From Frankia sp. RB7 (GTDB lineage: Bacteria > Pseudomonadota > Alphaproteobacteria > Rhizobiales > Xanthobacteraceae), in NCBI GenBank assembly GCA_030403585.1, contig JAUEPE010000029.1:16722-80721 (forward strand): 64,000 bases of DNA. Reading direction: 5' to 3'. Below are positions 33,148 through 42,382 of this stretch, piece after piece. The notes beneath the pieces are model-generated. The model saw only the letters and a list, made by a program, of their open reading frames with translations. It had not been told where the DNA came from and did not search any database. The position numbers and the translations under genes were made by a program. How positions within the stretch are numbered: the first letter of the stretch is position 1; every line of letters begins with the position of its first letter.

Positions 33148-35979
33148 ATGACCGAGCCGGCCGGGCCTGCGGCAGCAACACTGTCGTTCGGGCCATTCGT
33201 CGTGACGCCGCATGAGCGGCTGGTGACGCGCGACGGCGTCGTGCTGCCGATGGGCGCCAAGAGCTTTGATACGCTGATCGCGCTGATGTCGCGGCCGAAC
33301 GAGGTCGTCAGCAAATGGGACCTGATGGGCCTGGTCTGGCCCGGCATGAGCGTCGAGGAAACCAATCTGCGCTTCCACATCGCAGCGCTGCGGAAGGCGC
33401 TCGGCGACGGCAAGGACGGCGCCCGCTACATCACAACGCTGTCGGGCCGCGGCTATTGCTTCGTGGCGCCGATCTCGCAGATCGGCGTTCAAGCAGAGCC
33501 ACATCTCGCGTCGCGCACGGAATTGCCGCCCGTAAAACTACCTAACCTATTGCAGCGGATGGTCGGACGCGCCGACGCGGTCGCCGCCGTATCTGACAAG
33601 CTCGTCACGTCCCGCTTCGTCACGATCGTCGGCCCCGGCGGCGTCGGCAAGACCGCCGTAGCTGTCGCGATCGCGCACAACCTTCTCGCGACGTTCGCCG
33701 AAGCGGCACACTTCGTTGATCTTGCCGCACTGAGCGATCCCGATCTCGTGATCACCTCACTGTTGCTGATGCTCGGACTGCCGGCCCAGACTGACGACCC
33801 GATGCCAGCCTTGCTCGCGCATCTCCGCGACAAGCGAATGTTGCTGGTGCTGGACAATTGCGAGCACGTGATCGCGGCGGCAGCGCCGCTCGCAGCGGAG
33901 ATTTTTCAAGCCGCGCCGCAGGTCCATATCCTCGCCACCAGCCGCGAGGCGCTGCGCGTCGAGGGCGAGCAGGTCTACCGGCTGGTGCCGCTTGGCGTGC
34001 CGCCCGATGATTCCAAACTGACCGCCGCGGTCGCCCGGAGCTATCCCGCGATCGAGCTCTTCCTCGAACGCGCGACCGCCGGCGGCGCCCAGATCGCACT
34101 TGACGATTCCAATGCCGCGATCGCCGCGAGAATCTGCCGGAAGCTCGACGGCATGGCACTCGCGATCGAGCTCGCCGCCGGCCGGGTCGAAGCCTACGGC
34201 CTGGAGCAGACCGCAGCACTGCTCGACGAGCGCCTCAATCTGATGTGGCAGGGTCAGCGCTCCGCGCCGCCGCGGCAGAAGACGCTGCAGGCCACGCTGG
34301 ACTGGAGTTACGGACTGCTGACCGAGCTCGAACGCCCCGTGCTGCGCAGGCTTGCGGTTTTCGCCGGCCATTTCACCATCGACGCCGCGCTCGAGGTCGT
34401 GCCCGACGAAAAGGTCGACCGCGCGCTTCTGTTCGACGCCATCGACAGCCTCGTCGCCAAATCGATGGTCGCGCCGCGGCCGGTTGGCGCCATGATGCGC
34501 TACCGCCTGCTCGACACGACGCGCGCCTATCTGCTCGCCATCGAGGACGACGGATCGGCCCTCGCCGCCCGGCACGCCACTTACTACAGGCGATGGTTGC
34601 AACAGGCCGGCACCAAATGGGCGACGGTGCCGAGCGCCGACGAGCGCGCCATCCATTTTTCTGCGCTCCATAACGTGCGCGCCGCGCTCGACTGGTGTTT
34701 TAGCCCCACCGGCGATGTCGGCATCGGCATTGCGCTCGCCGCGGCGGCGGCGCCCATTTTCCTCGCAATGTCCCTGCTGACCGAATGCCGGCGATGGTCC
34801 GAACGGGCGCTGGCGGCGATCGATTCCGCCTCGCGCGGCAGCGCCGAAGAGATGCACCTTCAAGCCGCGCTCGGATTGACCCTGATGTTCACACGCGGCG
34901 GCAGTGAAGCCGCGCGCAGCGCCCTGACCCGGGCCCTTGCAATCGCGGAAATGCTTGGCGATGCACCGAACCAGCTGCAATTGCTCGGCCGGATGCACAT
35001 CTTCCACGAGCGGATCGGCCAGTTCGAGGCCGCGCTCGGCTATGCGCAACAGAGCCTCGTCGTCGCCGAAGCACTCGGCGATCCTGCCTCGCTCGCTCTC
35101 GCGCAGTCGCTGCTCGGTGTCTCGCTGCATCTCGGCGGCGAGCATCGCGATGCGCTCAACATGCTGGAGGCGGCCTGGCGCGGGCCCGGCACGGAACGGA
35201 TCAGCACGGTCTATGGCTTCGACCACCGCAACCGGGCCGGCATCTCGCTGGCGCGCGAACTGTGGCTGCAGGGCCAGCCGGCGCAGGCACAGCAGCTGGC
35301 GCAGCAGACGGTCGCTGAGGCCGCGCAGATGGATCATCCGATCACGCTCTGCATCGCCCTGATCTGGGCAGTCTCGATCGATCTTTGGACCGGCGATCTC
35401 GCTGCCGCAGATGAGAACATCGACCGCTTCATCGCCCATGCTGAGTCGCGCTCGATGGGGCCTTATCTCGCGGCCGGCCGTGGCGTCAAAGGCGAGCTCG
35501 CGATCCGGCGCGGCGACGCCGCGAGCGGTGTCGAGACGATCGGGCGCTGCCTGCAGGAGCTGCACGAATCCGGCTACGAGTTGCTCACCACCAATTTCAA
35601 CATCGCGCTAGTTCACGGTCATCTCGCGCGCGGAGAGGTCGAGCAGAGCGCTCGGCTGATCGACGATGCGATCCGTCTCGTCGAACGGAGTGGCGATCAT
35701 CTCTACATGCCCGAGCTGCTGCGCATGAAAGGCAAGGTCCTGCTGTCCCGGCCGCAGCCGAACATCGAGGAAGCGGAACGCCACATCAGGAAAGCGCTGG
35801 AGCTGGCCCGCCGCACGGGGGCGAAAGCCTGGGAGCTGCGGGCTGCGATTGATTTCGCCACGCTTGCTGCCGACCGCGGGGAAGCCAAGCGATTGCTGCA
35901 ATCGGCGCTCGAAGGTTTTGCCGAGGGGTCCGAGACGGCGGATATCAAGACCGCCGGCGCACTCCTACATACCCTGTAG
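33148..35979 (+). CDS. Winged-helix regulator fused to STAND-type ATPase and TPR repeats
   Basis: The predicted product has 943 residues from ATG 33148; the frame is open upstream, but the preceding residues do not fit the family, and a five-codon ORF (ATG 33131) overlaps the start. Residues about 12-107 form an OmpR-type winged helix (TNLRFHIAALRKALGDGKDG, YITTLSGRGYCFV). An ATPase follows with Walker A GPGGVGKT (162-169), Walker B LLVLDNCEH and the sensor segment ILATSREALRVEGE. The C-terminal 450 residues are TPR-like helices. This is the AfsR/MalT-like STAND layout in which ATP binding and ligand sensing gate oligomerisation and DNA binding. It is divergent from the ohr operon and is its most likely regulator. 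Confidence 0.88.
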   Translation: MTEPAGPAAATLSFGPFVVTPHERLVTRDGVVLPMGAKSFDTLIALMSRPNEVVSKWDLMGLVWPGMSVEETNLRFHIAALRKALGDGKDGARYITTLSGRGYCFVAPISQIGVQAEPHLASRTELPPVKLPNLLQRMVGRADAVAAVSDKLVTSRFVTIVGPGGVGKTAVAVAIAHNLLATFAEAAHFVDLAALSDPDLVITSLLLMLGLPAQTDDPMPALLAHLRDKRMLLVLDNCEHVIAAAAPLAAEIFQAAPQVHILATSREALRVEGEQVYRLVPLGVPPDDSKLTAAVARSYPAIELFLERATAGGAQIALDDSNAAIAARICRKLDGMALAIELAAGRVEAYGLEQTAALLDERLNLMWQGQRSAPPRQKTLQATLDWSYGLLTELERPVLRRLAVFAGHFTIDAALEVVPDEKVDRALLFDAIDSLVAKSMVAPRPVGAMMRYRLLDTTRAYLLAIEDDGSALAARHATYYRRWLQQAGTKWATVPSADERAIHFSALHNVRAALDWCFSPTGDVGIGIALAAAAAPIFLAMSLLTECRRWSERALAAIDSASRGSAEEMHLQAALGLTLMFTRGGSEAARSALTRALAIAEMLGDAPNQLQLLGRMHIFHERIGQFEAALGYAQQSLVVAEALGDPASLALAQSLLGVSLHLGGEHRDALNMLEAAWRGPGTERISTVYGFDHRNRAGISLARELWLQGQPAQAQQLAQQTVAEAAQMDHPITLCIALIWAVSIDLWTGDLAAADENIDRFIAHAESRSMGPYLAAGRGVKGELAIRRGDAASGVETIGRCLQELHESGYELLTTNFNIALVHGHLARGEVEQSARLIDDAIRLVERSGDHLYMPELLRMKGKVLLSRPQPNIEEAERHIRKALELARRTGAKAWELRAAIDFATLAADRGEAKRLLQSALEGFAEGSETADIKTAGALLHTL

Positions 35980-35984
35980 TGTGC

Positions 35985-36656
35985 TCAGCCCGTCGGCGTG
36001 CCCTGCCTCCACTGGCCGCCGGCGATCTTGGCCGCGGCGATCACCGCCTGGGTCCGGCTCTCGACGCCGAGCTTTTGCAGGATGGCCGAGACGTGCGCCT
36101 TGATGGTCGCCTCGGAGACGCCGAGTTCGTAAGCGATCTGCTTGTTGAGCAGTCCTTCGGACAGCATCATCAGCACCCGCACCTGCTGCGGCGTCAGCGT
36201 CACCAGGCGATCGCGCAGGCGCGTCATGTCGGGGTCGGCAGCGGCCGACAGGTCGGTGTCGGCGGGAACCCAGACGTCGCCTTCCATGACCTTGAGGATG
36301 GCGTCGCGCAGCGTCTCGACGCCGAATCGCTTCGGGATGAAACCGGAGGCGCCGAAATCGAGCGAACGGCGGATCGTGGCGCTGTCGTCGGAGGCCGAGA
36401 CGATCACCACCGGGATCGCCGGATATTGCGCGCGCAGATAGATCAGGCCGGAAAAGCCGGAGATGCCGGGCATCGACAGGTCGAGCAGGACCAGGTCGAC
36501 GTCGGAGGTCTGTTCCAGGAGTTTGGTCAGATCCTCGAACGACCCGGCCTCGTCGATCTTGGCGGTGCTCAGGACGCCGGCCACCGCCTGCCGCAGCGCA
36601 TCGCGGAACAGCGGGTGGTCATCGGCAATGACGAGATGGGTGGAGGGAGCGCTCAT
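35985..36656 (-). CDS. LuxR/NarL family response regulator
   Basis: The predicted product has 223 residues from ATG 36656. The receiver has the acidic pair D12/D13, phosphoacceptor D59 in LVLLDLSMPG, and the conserved Ser/Lys region (VSASDD, FIPKRFG). The C-terminal GerE-type helix-turn-helix is LTPQQVRVLMMLSEGLLNKQ, IAYELGVSEATIKAHVSAIL and QKLGVESR. No kinase gene is adjacent, so it is an orphan partner by position. It converges with the STAND-type regulator gene 5 bp away and diverges from the MHS transporter gene. Confidence 0.92.
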   Translation of the reverse strand: MSAPSTHLVIADDHPLFRDALRQAVAGVLSTAKIDEAGSFEDLTKLLEQTSDVDLVLLDLSMPGISGFSGLIYLRAQYPAIPVVIVSASDDSATIRRSLDFGASGFIPKRFGVETLRDAILKVMEGDVWVPADTDLSAAADPDMTRLRDRLVTLTPQQVRVLMMLSEGLLNKQIAYELGVSEATIKAHVSAILQKLGVESRTQAVIAAAKIAGGQWRQGTPTG

Positions 36657-36958
36657 CGATCTCTTGCTGTCGTTCACGTCAGCGCCAGTAGTCCGGACCG
36701 GCGCAATGGTCAATTCTTCCCCGACCGGGCGTGGCATGCAAGGGCACATTATTCCTTTGCGGGAAAGGGGTTAATCCGCAACCTCGTTCCACCGCGCCGA
36801 ACCGGGCATAAACAACGTCAGGTGCGCGTCAGTGCGAAAGGCCGAAAGTCGTATTGGGGCCGGTTTCACGCCGATGTTACCTTGGGGGCAAGACCCAGGT
36901 TGATCCGGCATGCCCGGACAGCCGGGACGCGAGGAAACGAAATTCGGGGAGTCTAACT
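36657..36958. other. Divergent intergenic region, no gene seen
   Basis: This 302-bp gap separates the response regulator and the MHS transporter, which point away from each other, so it must hold both promoters. I see no convincing ORF or hairpin in it. GGGGAG lies about 10 bp before the transporter ATG. Confidence 0.5.
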
Positions 36959-38644
36959 ATGACTATGGCAGCGGCCGCCGGCGGCGTCGGGGCACGTGCA
37001 ATGACCGGCGAAGAGAAGAAGGTCATCTTCGCATCTTCACTCGGTACCGTGTTCGAATGGTACGATTTCTATCTGTACGGCTGGACTGCAGCCCAGATCG
37101 GCAAGGCGTTCTACTCGGCGTTCGACGCCAACACGCAGTTCATCTTCGCGCTGCTGACCTTTTCGGCGGGCTTCCTGGTTCGCCCCCTCGGCGCGCTGGT
37201 GTTCGGCCGGGTCGGTGACCTCGTCGGCCGCAAATATACCTTCCTCGTCACCATCTCCATCATGGGCCTGTCGACCTTCCTGGTCGGCCTGACGCCGGGC
37301 TACCAGACGATCGGCTGGCTCGCTCCGACGATCCTGATCGGTTTGCGCCTGCTGCAAGGTCTTGCCCTTGGCGGCGAATACGGTGGCGCCGCCACTTACG
37401 TGGCCGAGCACGCCCCCCAGGGCCGTCGCGGATTCTACACGTCCTGGATTCAGACCACCGCCACGATCGGCTTGTTCATGTCGCTGCTGATCGTCTACAT
37501 CGTCCGCAACAGTATGAGCGCCGATGCATTCGGCGATCCCGGCCTCTCGGGCGGCTGGCGCATCCCCTATCTGCTCTCGATCCTGCTGCTCGGCATCTCG
37601 ATCTGGATCCGCATGCAGCTGTCGGAATCGCCGCTATTCCAGAAGATGAAGGACGAAGGCAAGGGCTCCAAGGCACCTCTGTCGGAAGCCTTCGGCAATT
37701 GGCAGAACGGAAAGGTCGCGCTGATCGCCCTGTTCGGCCTCACCGCGGGCCAGGCCGTGATCTGGTACGGAGGACAGTTCTACGCGCGTGTCTTCCTCGT
37801 CAATACGCTCAAGGTCCCGGCGAACTCGGCTGACATCGCGCTCATCATCGCGCTGGCGATTGCGACCGTCGGCTTCCTGTTCTTCGGCTGGCTCTCGGAC
37901 AAGATCGGCCGCAAGCCGATCATCCTGGCCGGCTGCCTGCTCGGCGCATTGACCTATCATTTCGCCTTCAGCCTGTTGACGTCCGCCGCCAACCCGGCGC
38001 TCGAGAAGGCATTGGCTAGTGCGCCCGTGTCCGTCGTCGCCGATCCCAAGGACTGCAACGTGCTGTTCGACCCGGTCGGCGGCAGGGTGTTCACCAGTTC
38101 CTGCGACGTCGCCCGCAACGCTCTGATCGCCTCGTCGGTGAACTTCAAGCTGGAGCCCGGCGCGCCCGGCAGCCTCGCCAAGGTCGTGGTCGGCAACAAG
38201 TCGTTCGATTCGGTGAACGGCGCTGGCGCCGATCCCAAGGCCTTCGCAGCCGCACGCACCGCCTTCACGGGTGCCGTGACCGCTGCCGTCGGCGAAGCAG
38301 GCTACCCGGTCAAGGGCGCCGATCCGGCCGCGATCAACATGCCGATGCTGATCGTCGTCCTGACCTACCTCGCGATCCTCGTGACCATGGTGTACGGCCC
38401 GATCGCTGCCGCTCTCGTCGAGCTGTTCCCGACGCGGATCCGCTACACTTCCATGTCGCTGCCCTATCATATCGGTAACGGCTGGTTCGGAGGTCTGCTG
38501 CCGCCGATTGCGGTCGCGCTGGTCGCCGCGACGGGCAATATCTACGCAGGTCTCTGGTACCCGATTGCGATTGCGTCGATGACCTTCATCGTCGGCTTGA
38601 TCTTCATCCCCGAGACCAAGGACGTCGACATCACCAAGACCTGA
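36959..38644 (+). CDS. MFS transporter, metabolite:H+ symporter (MHS) type, with a large loop insertion
   Basis: The predicted product has 561 residues, about 110-120 longer than usual MHS transporters. The N-terminal half has ASSLGTVFEWYDFYLYGWTA, FGRVGDLVGRKYTFL and GGEYGGAATYVAEHAP, which are MHS/ProP-ShiA signatures. Residues about 345-460 lack hydrophobic segments and contain two cysteines (in KDCNVLF and SSCDVAR). The chain then returns to membrane segments (LIVVLTYLAILVTMVYGPIA, TRIRYTSMSLPYHIGNGWFG). It should import a carboxylate-like solute with protons; substrate unknown. It is a single-gene unit. Confidence 0.9.
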   Translation: MTMAAAAGGVGARAMTGEEKKVIFASSLGTVFEWYDFYLYGWTAAQIGKAFYSAFDANTQFIFALLTFSAGFLVRPLGALVFGRVGDLVGRKYTFLVTISIMGLSTFLVGLTPGYQTIGWLAPTILIGLRLLQGLALGGEYGGAATYVAEHAPQGRRGFYTSWIQTTATIGLFMSLLIVYIVRNSMSADAFGDPGLSGGWRIPYLLSILLLGISIWIRMQLSESPLFQKMKDEGKGSKAPLSEAFGNWQNGKVALIALFGLTAGQAVIWYGGQFYARVFLVNTLKVPANSADIALIIALAIATVGFLFFGWLSDKIGRKPIILAGCLLGALTYHFAFSLLTSAANPALEKALASAPVSVVADPKDCNVLFDPVGGRVFTSSCDVARNALIASSVNFKLEPGAPGSLAKVVVGNKSFDSVNGAGADPKAFAAARTAFTGAVTAAVGEAGYPVKGADPAAINMPMLIVVLTYLAILVTMVYGPIAAALVELFPTRIRYTSMSLPYHIGNGWFGGLLPPIAVALVAATGNIYAGLWYPIAIASMTFIVGLIFIPETKDVDITKT

Positions 38645-38707
38645 TCGCGTCCGACGTGTCTGATCGGCCGGCCGCGGAGCGATCCGCGGCCGGTTTGCTT
38701 TTGAGCC

Positions 38708-39181
38708 CTATCGATTGCTGCCGATGAATTGCAGCACGATTTCGCGCCGGTGCGGGCGCGCACGGTGCTCGACCAGATAGATCCCCTGCCAGGTGCCGAG
38801 CGCAATCCTGCCGCCGAGCACCGGCACATGTAGCGACGTCTGGGTCAGCATGGTTTTGACGTGCGCGGGCATGTCGTCCGGCCCTTCGGTATCATGAGTC
38901 CAGGGCAAGTTTTCAGGCGCGAGCCGCGAGAGCGCTGTGGTGAGATCGACCAGCACGGAGGGATCAGCGTTTTCCTGGATCGTCAGCGAGGCCGAGGTGT
39001 GACGGATGAACAGCGTCAACGCGCCGTCGCCCGCGCGGGCCTCAGAGACGAATTTCGCAACCTCGCTGGTGAGATCGGTGAAGCCGCGACCGGGCGTCTG
39101 CACGGAGAGCAATGACGATACGATCGTGGTGGCTTGCACGATCGACAGCGCCGAGCGCGTGACCGATTTCGCTGATGTCAT
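38708..39181 (-). CDS. YjbQ/UPF0047 family protein (secondary thiamine-phosphate synthase-like)
   Basis: The predicted product has 157 residues. The family signature is complete: GALTLFIRHTSASLTIQENA, DPSVLVDL, then THDTEGPDDMPAHVK and GTWQGIYLVEHR ending RRE. These conserved His, Glu and Asp residues form the metal-dependent site of the YjbQ trimer. Some members can make thiamine phosphate in vitro, but the physiological role is not settled. It converges with the MHS transporter 63 bp away. Confidence 0.9.
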   Translation of the reverse strand: MTSAKSVTRSALSIVQATTIVSSLLSVQTPGRGFTDLTSEVAKFVSEARAGDGALTLFIRHTSASLTIQENADPSVLVDLTTALSRLAPENLPWTHDTEGPDDMPAHVKTMLTQTSLHVPVLGGRIALGTWQGIYLVEHRARPHRREIVLQFIGSNR

Positions 39182-39208
39182 GCAAGGTCTCTCAACTCGA
39201 CGGCTGCC

Positions 39209-39293
39209 GTAGGCTGGGCAAAGCGAAGCGTGCCCACCGATTCACGCAACGAGACAAAAGTGGTGGGCGCGGCGCTTTGCGCCTTTGCCCACC
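39209..39293. repeat. Dispersed-type intergenic palindrome (GGGCAAAGCG family)
   Basis: The left part GTAGGCTGGGCAAAGCGAAG plus CGTGCCCACC pairs partly with the right part GGTGGGCGCGGCGCTTTGCG plus CCTTTGCCCACC. This GC-rich pattern resembles a frequent intergenic repeat of bradyrhizobia and is distinct from the repeats at 10223 and 14347. It lies between yjbQ and the next leftward gene. Confidence 0.6.
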
Positions 39294-39327
39294 GAAAGCT
39301 TAACGCGTAAACGGCGCGAACAGGCCC

Positions 39328-39846
39328 TCAAATCCTCCCCGAGACGTCCTTCTGCACGCGATTGGCCATGTCGATCAGCCGGCGCCACGCCTTTCCCAGG
39401 AACGACATCGCGCGATCGAGATCCTGGTCGCTGGGCAGCGGGATCTCGAGCTTGCGATCACCGTCCGCGACCTTCGGCTCGCCTTTCTTCAGGGAATCGG
39501 ATTTCGGCAGCGCCTCGTCGATCTTGCCGGACACGGTCGGACCGGCGGCGGCCTGCCCCTTCAGCTTCTCGACCTCGGCCTGGAGCCGGCCGATCTCGGC
39601 ATCGAGCGCGGAGCGCTCGTCGGGCACGGCGTAGCAGGCCCAGCCGGCACCATTCCTGGTGCAGGTCGAGACCGTGCCGGTGCGGGTGTCGAGCCGCAGC
39701 ACGCCTTCGGGGATCGGCGTCATGCTGTAGCGGCCGTTTTCGCCGTCGGGTGCTGACTGGGCGGCAACCAGGCCGCCGCTGACCGTCATTACCGCAACGA
39801 TCGCCGCAGCACACCATGATCTTGTGGGTGATTTCGCCGGTCTCAT
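39328..39846 (-). CDS. Exported hypothetical protein with coiled-coil segment
   Basis: The predicted product is 172 residues from ATG 39846. A signal peptide (SWCAAAIVAVMTVSGGLVAA, cleavage near AQS) is followed by a short conserved-looking part with two cysteines (TGTVSTCTRNGAGWACYAVP), reading like a small beta unit. Then comes a coiled coil (LDAEIGRLQAEVEKLKGQ) and a helical C-terminal part (LDRAMSFLGKAWRRLIDMAN). It is probably periplasmic. I do not recognise a named family. It is divergent from the ATP synthase operon. Confidence 0.75.
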   Translation of the reverse strand: MRPAKSPTRSWCAAAIVAVMTVSGGLVAAQSAPDGENGRYSMTPIPEGVLRLDTRTGTVSTCTRNGAGWACYAVPDERSALDAEIGRLQAEVEKLKGQAAAGPTVSGKIDEALPKSDSLKKGEPKVADGDRKLEIPLPSDQDLDRAMSFLGKAWRRLIDMANRVQKDVSGRI

Positions 39847-40136
39847 CGCACTCTCCGCCACGCCGCACAGGTGGCACATCCCAGAATTCTACACCCGGGC
39901 GGGCGACGGCGCACCGCCGGCAAACTCGAGTCCACCACCAAAAACCGCGTCTGCGAAATCAACGGTGGCGGTGGTCCCTTTGATCCCGAAAGCCGCGGCG
40001 AAATCTCGGCGATATCGGCGGATCGCGCGGAGAGCTGCTGCGGTGCGGCGTCACGCTGTGTGCAGCGCTGACGCGCAAGGCAATATCATCAGTTAAATCA
40101 GATACATAATCGAACACGACGCGATCGTGACTTGGC
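39847..40136. other. Upstream part of the divergent atpI region, no gene seen
   Basis: This stretch lies between the exported coiled-coil protein and the atp promoter at 40137. Short frames occur on both strands, but none has a ribosome site or convincing codon use. It should hold the promoter of the leftward gene. Confidence 0.4.
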
Positions 40137-40165
40137 TTGACTTGATTATGAGCGGTCAGTATGGT
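40137..40165 (+). promoter_or_regulatory. Sigma-70-type promoter of the F0 ATP synthase operon
   Basis: TTGACT (40137-40142) and TATGGT (40160-40165) are separated by 17 bp, close to the housekeeping consensus. Transcription would start near 40172, giving a leader of about 60 nt before atpI. Confidence 0.6.
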
Positions 40166-40231
40166 CCGCGCGGCTTTTGAGGGTGGCGGGCGTAATTTCC
40201 ATTCAACCGCAGCGTTTCGGGTCTTCGTGGC

Positions 40232-40606
40232 ATGGCTCAGGACACGGGACGCGGCGAGAATGGAGATCGGCATAGATCGCCCGAGGAAGCTGCGCTTTCC
40301 GAACGGCTCGGAAATCTTGATCAGCGGTTGTCCGAACTTCGCGGCCGCCACATCAAGACCGAGCAACCCGCAGGTGACGGTGAAGACAAAGCGGCCAGAG
40401 CTTCGGCGATGGCGCTTGGTTTCAGGTTATCCTCCGAGTTGGTCGCCGGGGTCGTTGTTGGAGCGGGGATTGGCTGGGGTTTCGACCGCTTGCTGTCGAC
40501 GTCGCCTTTCGGATTTATCGTATTCCTGCTGCTGGGCTTCGTGGCCGGCGTGGTGAATGTGGTGAGAACGGCGGGCGCGGGTCAAAACAGGCGCGGTGGT
40601 TCGTAA
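40232..40606 (+). CDS. atpI: ATP synthase assembly protein AtpI
   Basis: The predicted product has 124 residues. A charged N-terminal part (about 60 residues, EEAALSERLGNLDQRLSELR) precedes two membrane segments with the AtpI signature GFRLSSELVAGVVVGAGIGW followed by GFDRLL and FIVFLLLGFVAGVVNVVR. AtpI helps assemble the c-ring of the ATP synthase. It leads the F0 operon, as usual in alphaproteobacteria, where F0 and F1 genes are in separate operons. Confidence 0.92.
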   Translation: MAQDTGRGENGDRHRSPEEAALSERLGNLDQRLSELRGRHIKTEQPAGDGEDKAARASAMALGFRLSSELVAGVVVGAGIGWGFDRLLSTSPFGFIVFLLLGFVAGVVNVVRTAGAGQNRRGGS

Positions 40607-40719
40607 AGCCGATCCGAACAGGAGAGGAATTTTCGCGCCGGCTTCGCCGGTGTGGGCCGGCCCGCACCGGCAGACCGAGACACGCCGGCTAACCCGGCAG
40701 ACCAAGAGATGCCGCGCCG

Positions 40720-41469
40720 ATGAAAATCGATCCGATCCACCAGTTCAACATCGAGCCTCTCTTCACGATCGGCCATATCGGCAGTCAAACGATCGCATTC
40801 ACCAATTCATCGCTCTACATGCTGGTGGCAGTGGCGATCATCTCGCTCCTGATGCTTGCCAGCGGCACGCAACTGGTTCCCGGGCGCCTCCAGTCAGTCG
40901 CCGAGATCTCCTACGAGTTCGTCGCCTCGACCATCCGCTCGACGGCCGGCTCGGAAGGCATGAAGTTCTTCCCGCTGATCTTCTCGCTGTTCATGTTCAT
41001 CTGCGTCTCGAACCTGGTCGGCATCATCCCCTATACCTTCACGATCTCGAGCCATCTGATCGTGACGGCGGCCTTGGCCCTTTTGGTCTTCTTCACCGTG
41101 CTGATCTACGGCGTCGCCAAGAACGGCCTGAAATTCTTCTCGATCTTCGTGCCGCACGGCGTCCCCGGCTACATCCTGCCGCTGGTGATGTTCATCGAGA
41201 TCCTGTCGTTCTTCCTGCGGCCGGTCTCCCACAGCGTCCGTCTGTTCGCCAACATGCTGGCCGGCCACATCGCGCTGAAGGTGTTCGCGGGCTTCGTCGC
41301 CATGCTCGGCTTCTCGCTCGGCGCGCTGGGCTGGTTCGGCGGCGTACTGCCGCTGGCGCTCACGGTCGCGCTGTACGCTCTCGAGATTCTGGTCGCGTTC
41401 CTGCAAGCCTATGTGTTTGCGATCCTGACCTGCATCTACCTCAACGACGCCATTCATCCGGGACACTGA
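40720..41469 (+). CDS. atpB: ATP synthase F0 subunit a
   Basis: The predicted product has 249 residues with five to six membrane helices. The proton-channel helix is FLRPVSHSVRLFANMLAGHI, holding the essential arginine (in SVRLFANM). The end GVLPLALTVALYALEILVAF then LQAYVFAILTCIYL is the conserved last helix with its Glu and Gln. Subunit a carries the two half-channels for protons against the c-ring in the inner membrane. Confidence 0.97.
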   Translation: MKIDPIHQFNIEPLFTIGHIGSQTIAFTNSSLYMLVAVAIISLLMLASGTQLVPGRLQSVAEISYEFVASTIRSTAGSEGMKFFPLIFSLFMFICVSNLVGIIPYTFTISSHLIVTAALALLVFFTVLIYGVAKNGLKFFSIFVPHGVPGYILPLVMFIEILSFFLRPVSHSVRLFANMLAGHIALKVFAGFVAMLGFSLGALGWFGGVLPLALTVALYALEILVAFLQAYVFAILTCIYLNDAIHPGH

Positions 41470-41522
41470 GCAGTCCGGGGAATTTCCACCCAAAACCCAA
41501 TCTTTCTTCCAAGGAGTCTAAA

Positions 41523-41753
41523 ATGGATCCGGCAGCAGCAAAACTTATCGGCGCGGGCATCGCATGCATCGGCATGGGCGGTGCGGGCGTCGGCGTGGGC
41601 GTGATCTTCGGCAACTACCTTGCCGCAGCCGTCCGCAACCCGTCGGCCGCTCAGGGCCAGTTCGGCAACCTGATCTTCGGCTTCGCCGTGACCGAAGCGC
41701 TCGGCATTTTCTCGCTGCTGATCGCACTGCTGCTGCTGTTCGTTCCGCTCTGA
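41523..41753 (+). CDS. atpE: ATP synthase F0 subunit c
   Basis: The predicted product has 76 residues, with a strong AAGGAG before the ATG. It has two membrane helices joined by the polar loop RNPSAAQGQ. The proton-binding carboxylate is E58 in FAVTEALGIF, and the first helix has the Gly-rich packing motif GGAGVGVGVIFG. About ten or more copies form the rotor ring. Confidence 0.97.
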   Translation: MDPAAAKLIGAGIACIGMGGAGVGVGVIFGNYLAAAVRNPSAAQGQFGNLIFGFAVTEALGIFSLLIALLLLFVPL

Positions 41754-41813
41754 GAACGAATTTTCGCGCCGCTTCGACCGAAGCGGCGCGCATGACGGCA
41801 ACAGGAGTAATCC

Positions 41814-42377
41814 ATGGCTGAGAGTCATGGCGGGGCGAAAAGTCCGGCGGCGGGCGCCCACACCGAGGCCGAAGGCGGTCACGGTGGCGGTTTTCCGCCG
41901 TTCGAGAGCAGCACCTATGCTTCGCAGCTGGTGTGGCTCGCGATCTTCTTCGTCGCGCTTTACGTGATCGTATCCAAGCTCGCTCTGCCGAAGGTCGGCG
42001 GTGCGATCGAGGCGCGTCAGAACAAGATCGAGGGTGATCTCGCCGAGGCGCAGACGCTGAAGGATCAGTCCGATGCGGCGCTGAAGGCCTATGAGGGTGA
42101 GCTTGCTTCGGCACGCTCGCGCGCACAGGCTATCGGCAACGAATCCCGCGACAAGGCGAATGCGCAGGCGGAAGCCGAGCGCAAGGCGCTGGAAGAACAG
42201 TTGGCGGCCAAGCTCGCCGAGGCGGAGAAGACCATCGCCTCGACGCGTGCGACCGCCATGAGCAACGTCCGCGGCATCGCGGCCGATGCGGCCGGGACCA
42301 TCGTGCAGCAACTCACGGGCCTCGTTCCGGATGCAGCGTCGGTCAACGCCGCCGTTGATGCGTCCTTGAAGGGTTAG
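41814..42377 (+). CDS. atpF2: ATP synthase F0 subunit b'
   Basis: The predicted product has 187 residues. A short flexible N-terminus with Gly/His (GGAKSPAAGAH) precedes one membrane helix (LVWLAIFFVALYVIVSKLAL) and a long coiled coil (LKDQSDAALKAYEGELASAR). This is the divergent second b subunit that pairs with b to form the heterodimeric peripheral stalk of photosynthetic and alphaproteobacterial enzymes. In some annotations it is called atpG or atpX. It is 5 bp upstream of atpF. Confidence 0.93.
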   Translation: MAESHGGAKSPAAGAHTEAEGGHGGGFPPFESSTYASQLVWLAIFFVALYVIVSKLALPKVGGAIEARQNKIEGDLAEAQTLKDQSDAALKAYEGELASARSRAQAIGNESRDKANAQAEAERKALEEQLAAKLAEAEKTIASTRATAMSNVRGIAADAAGTIVQQLTGLVPDAASVNAAVDASLKG

Positions 42378-42382
42378 TCGAT

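Noticed and set aside
33757..35565. A 602-codon minus-strand frame opposite the STAND-type regulator
   Set aside because: It is antisense to the ATPase and TPR regions, with no motif and shadow composition.
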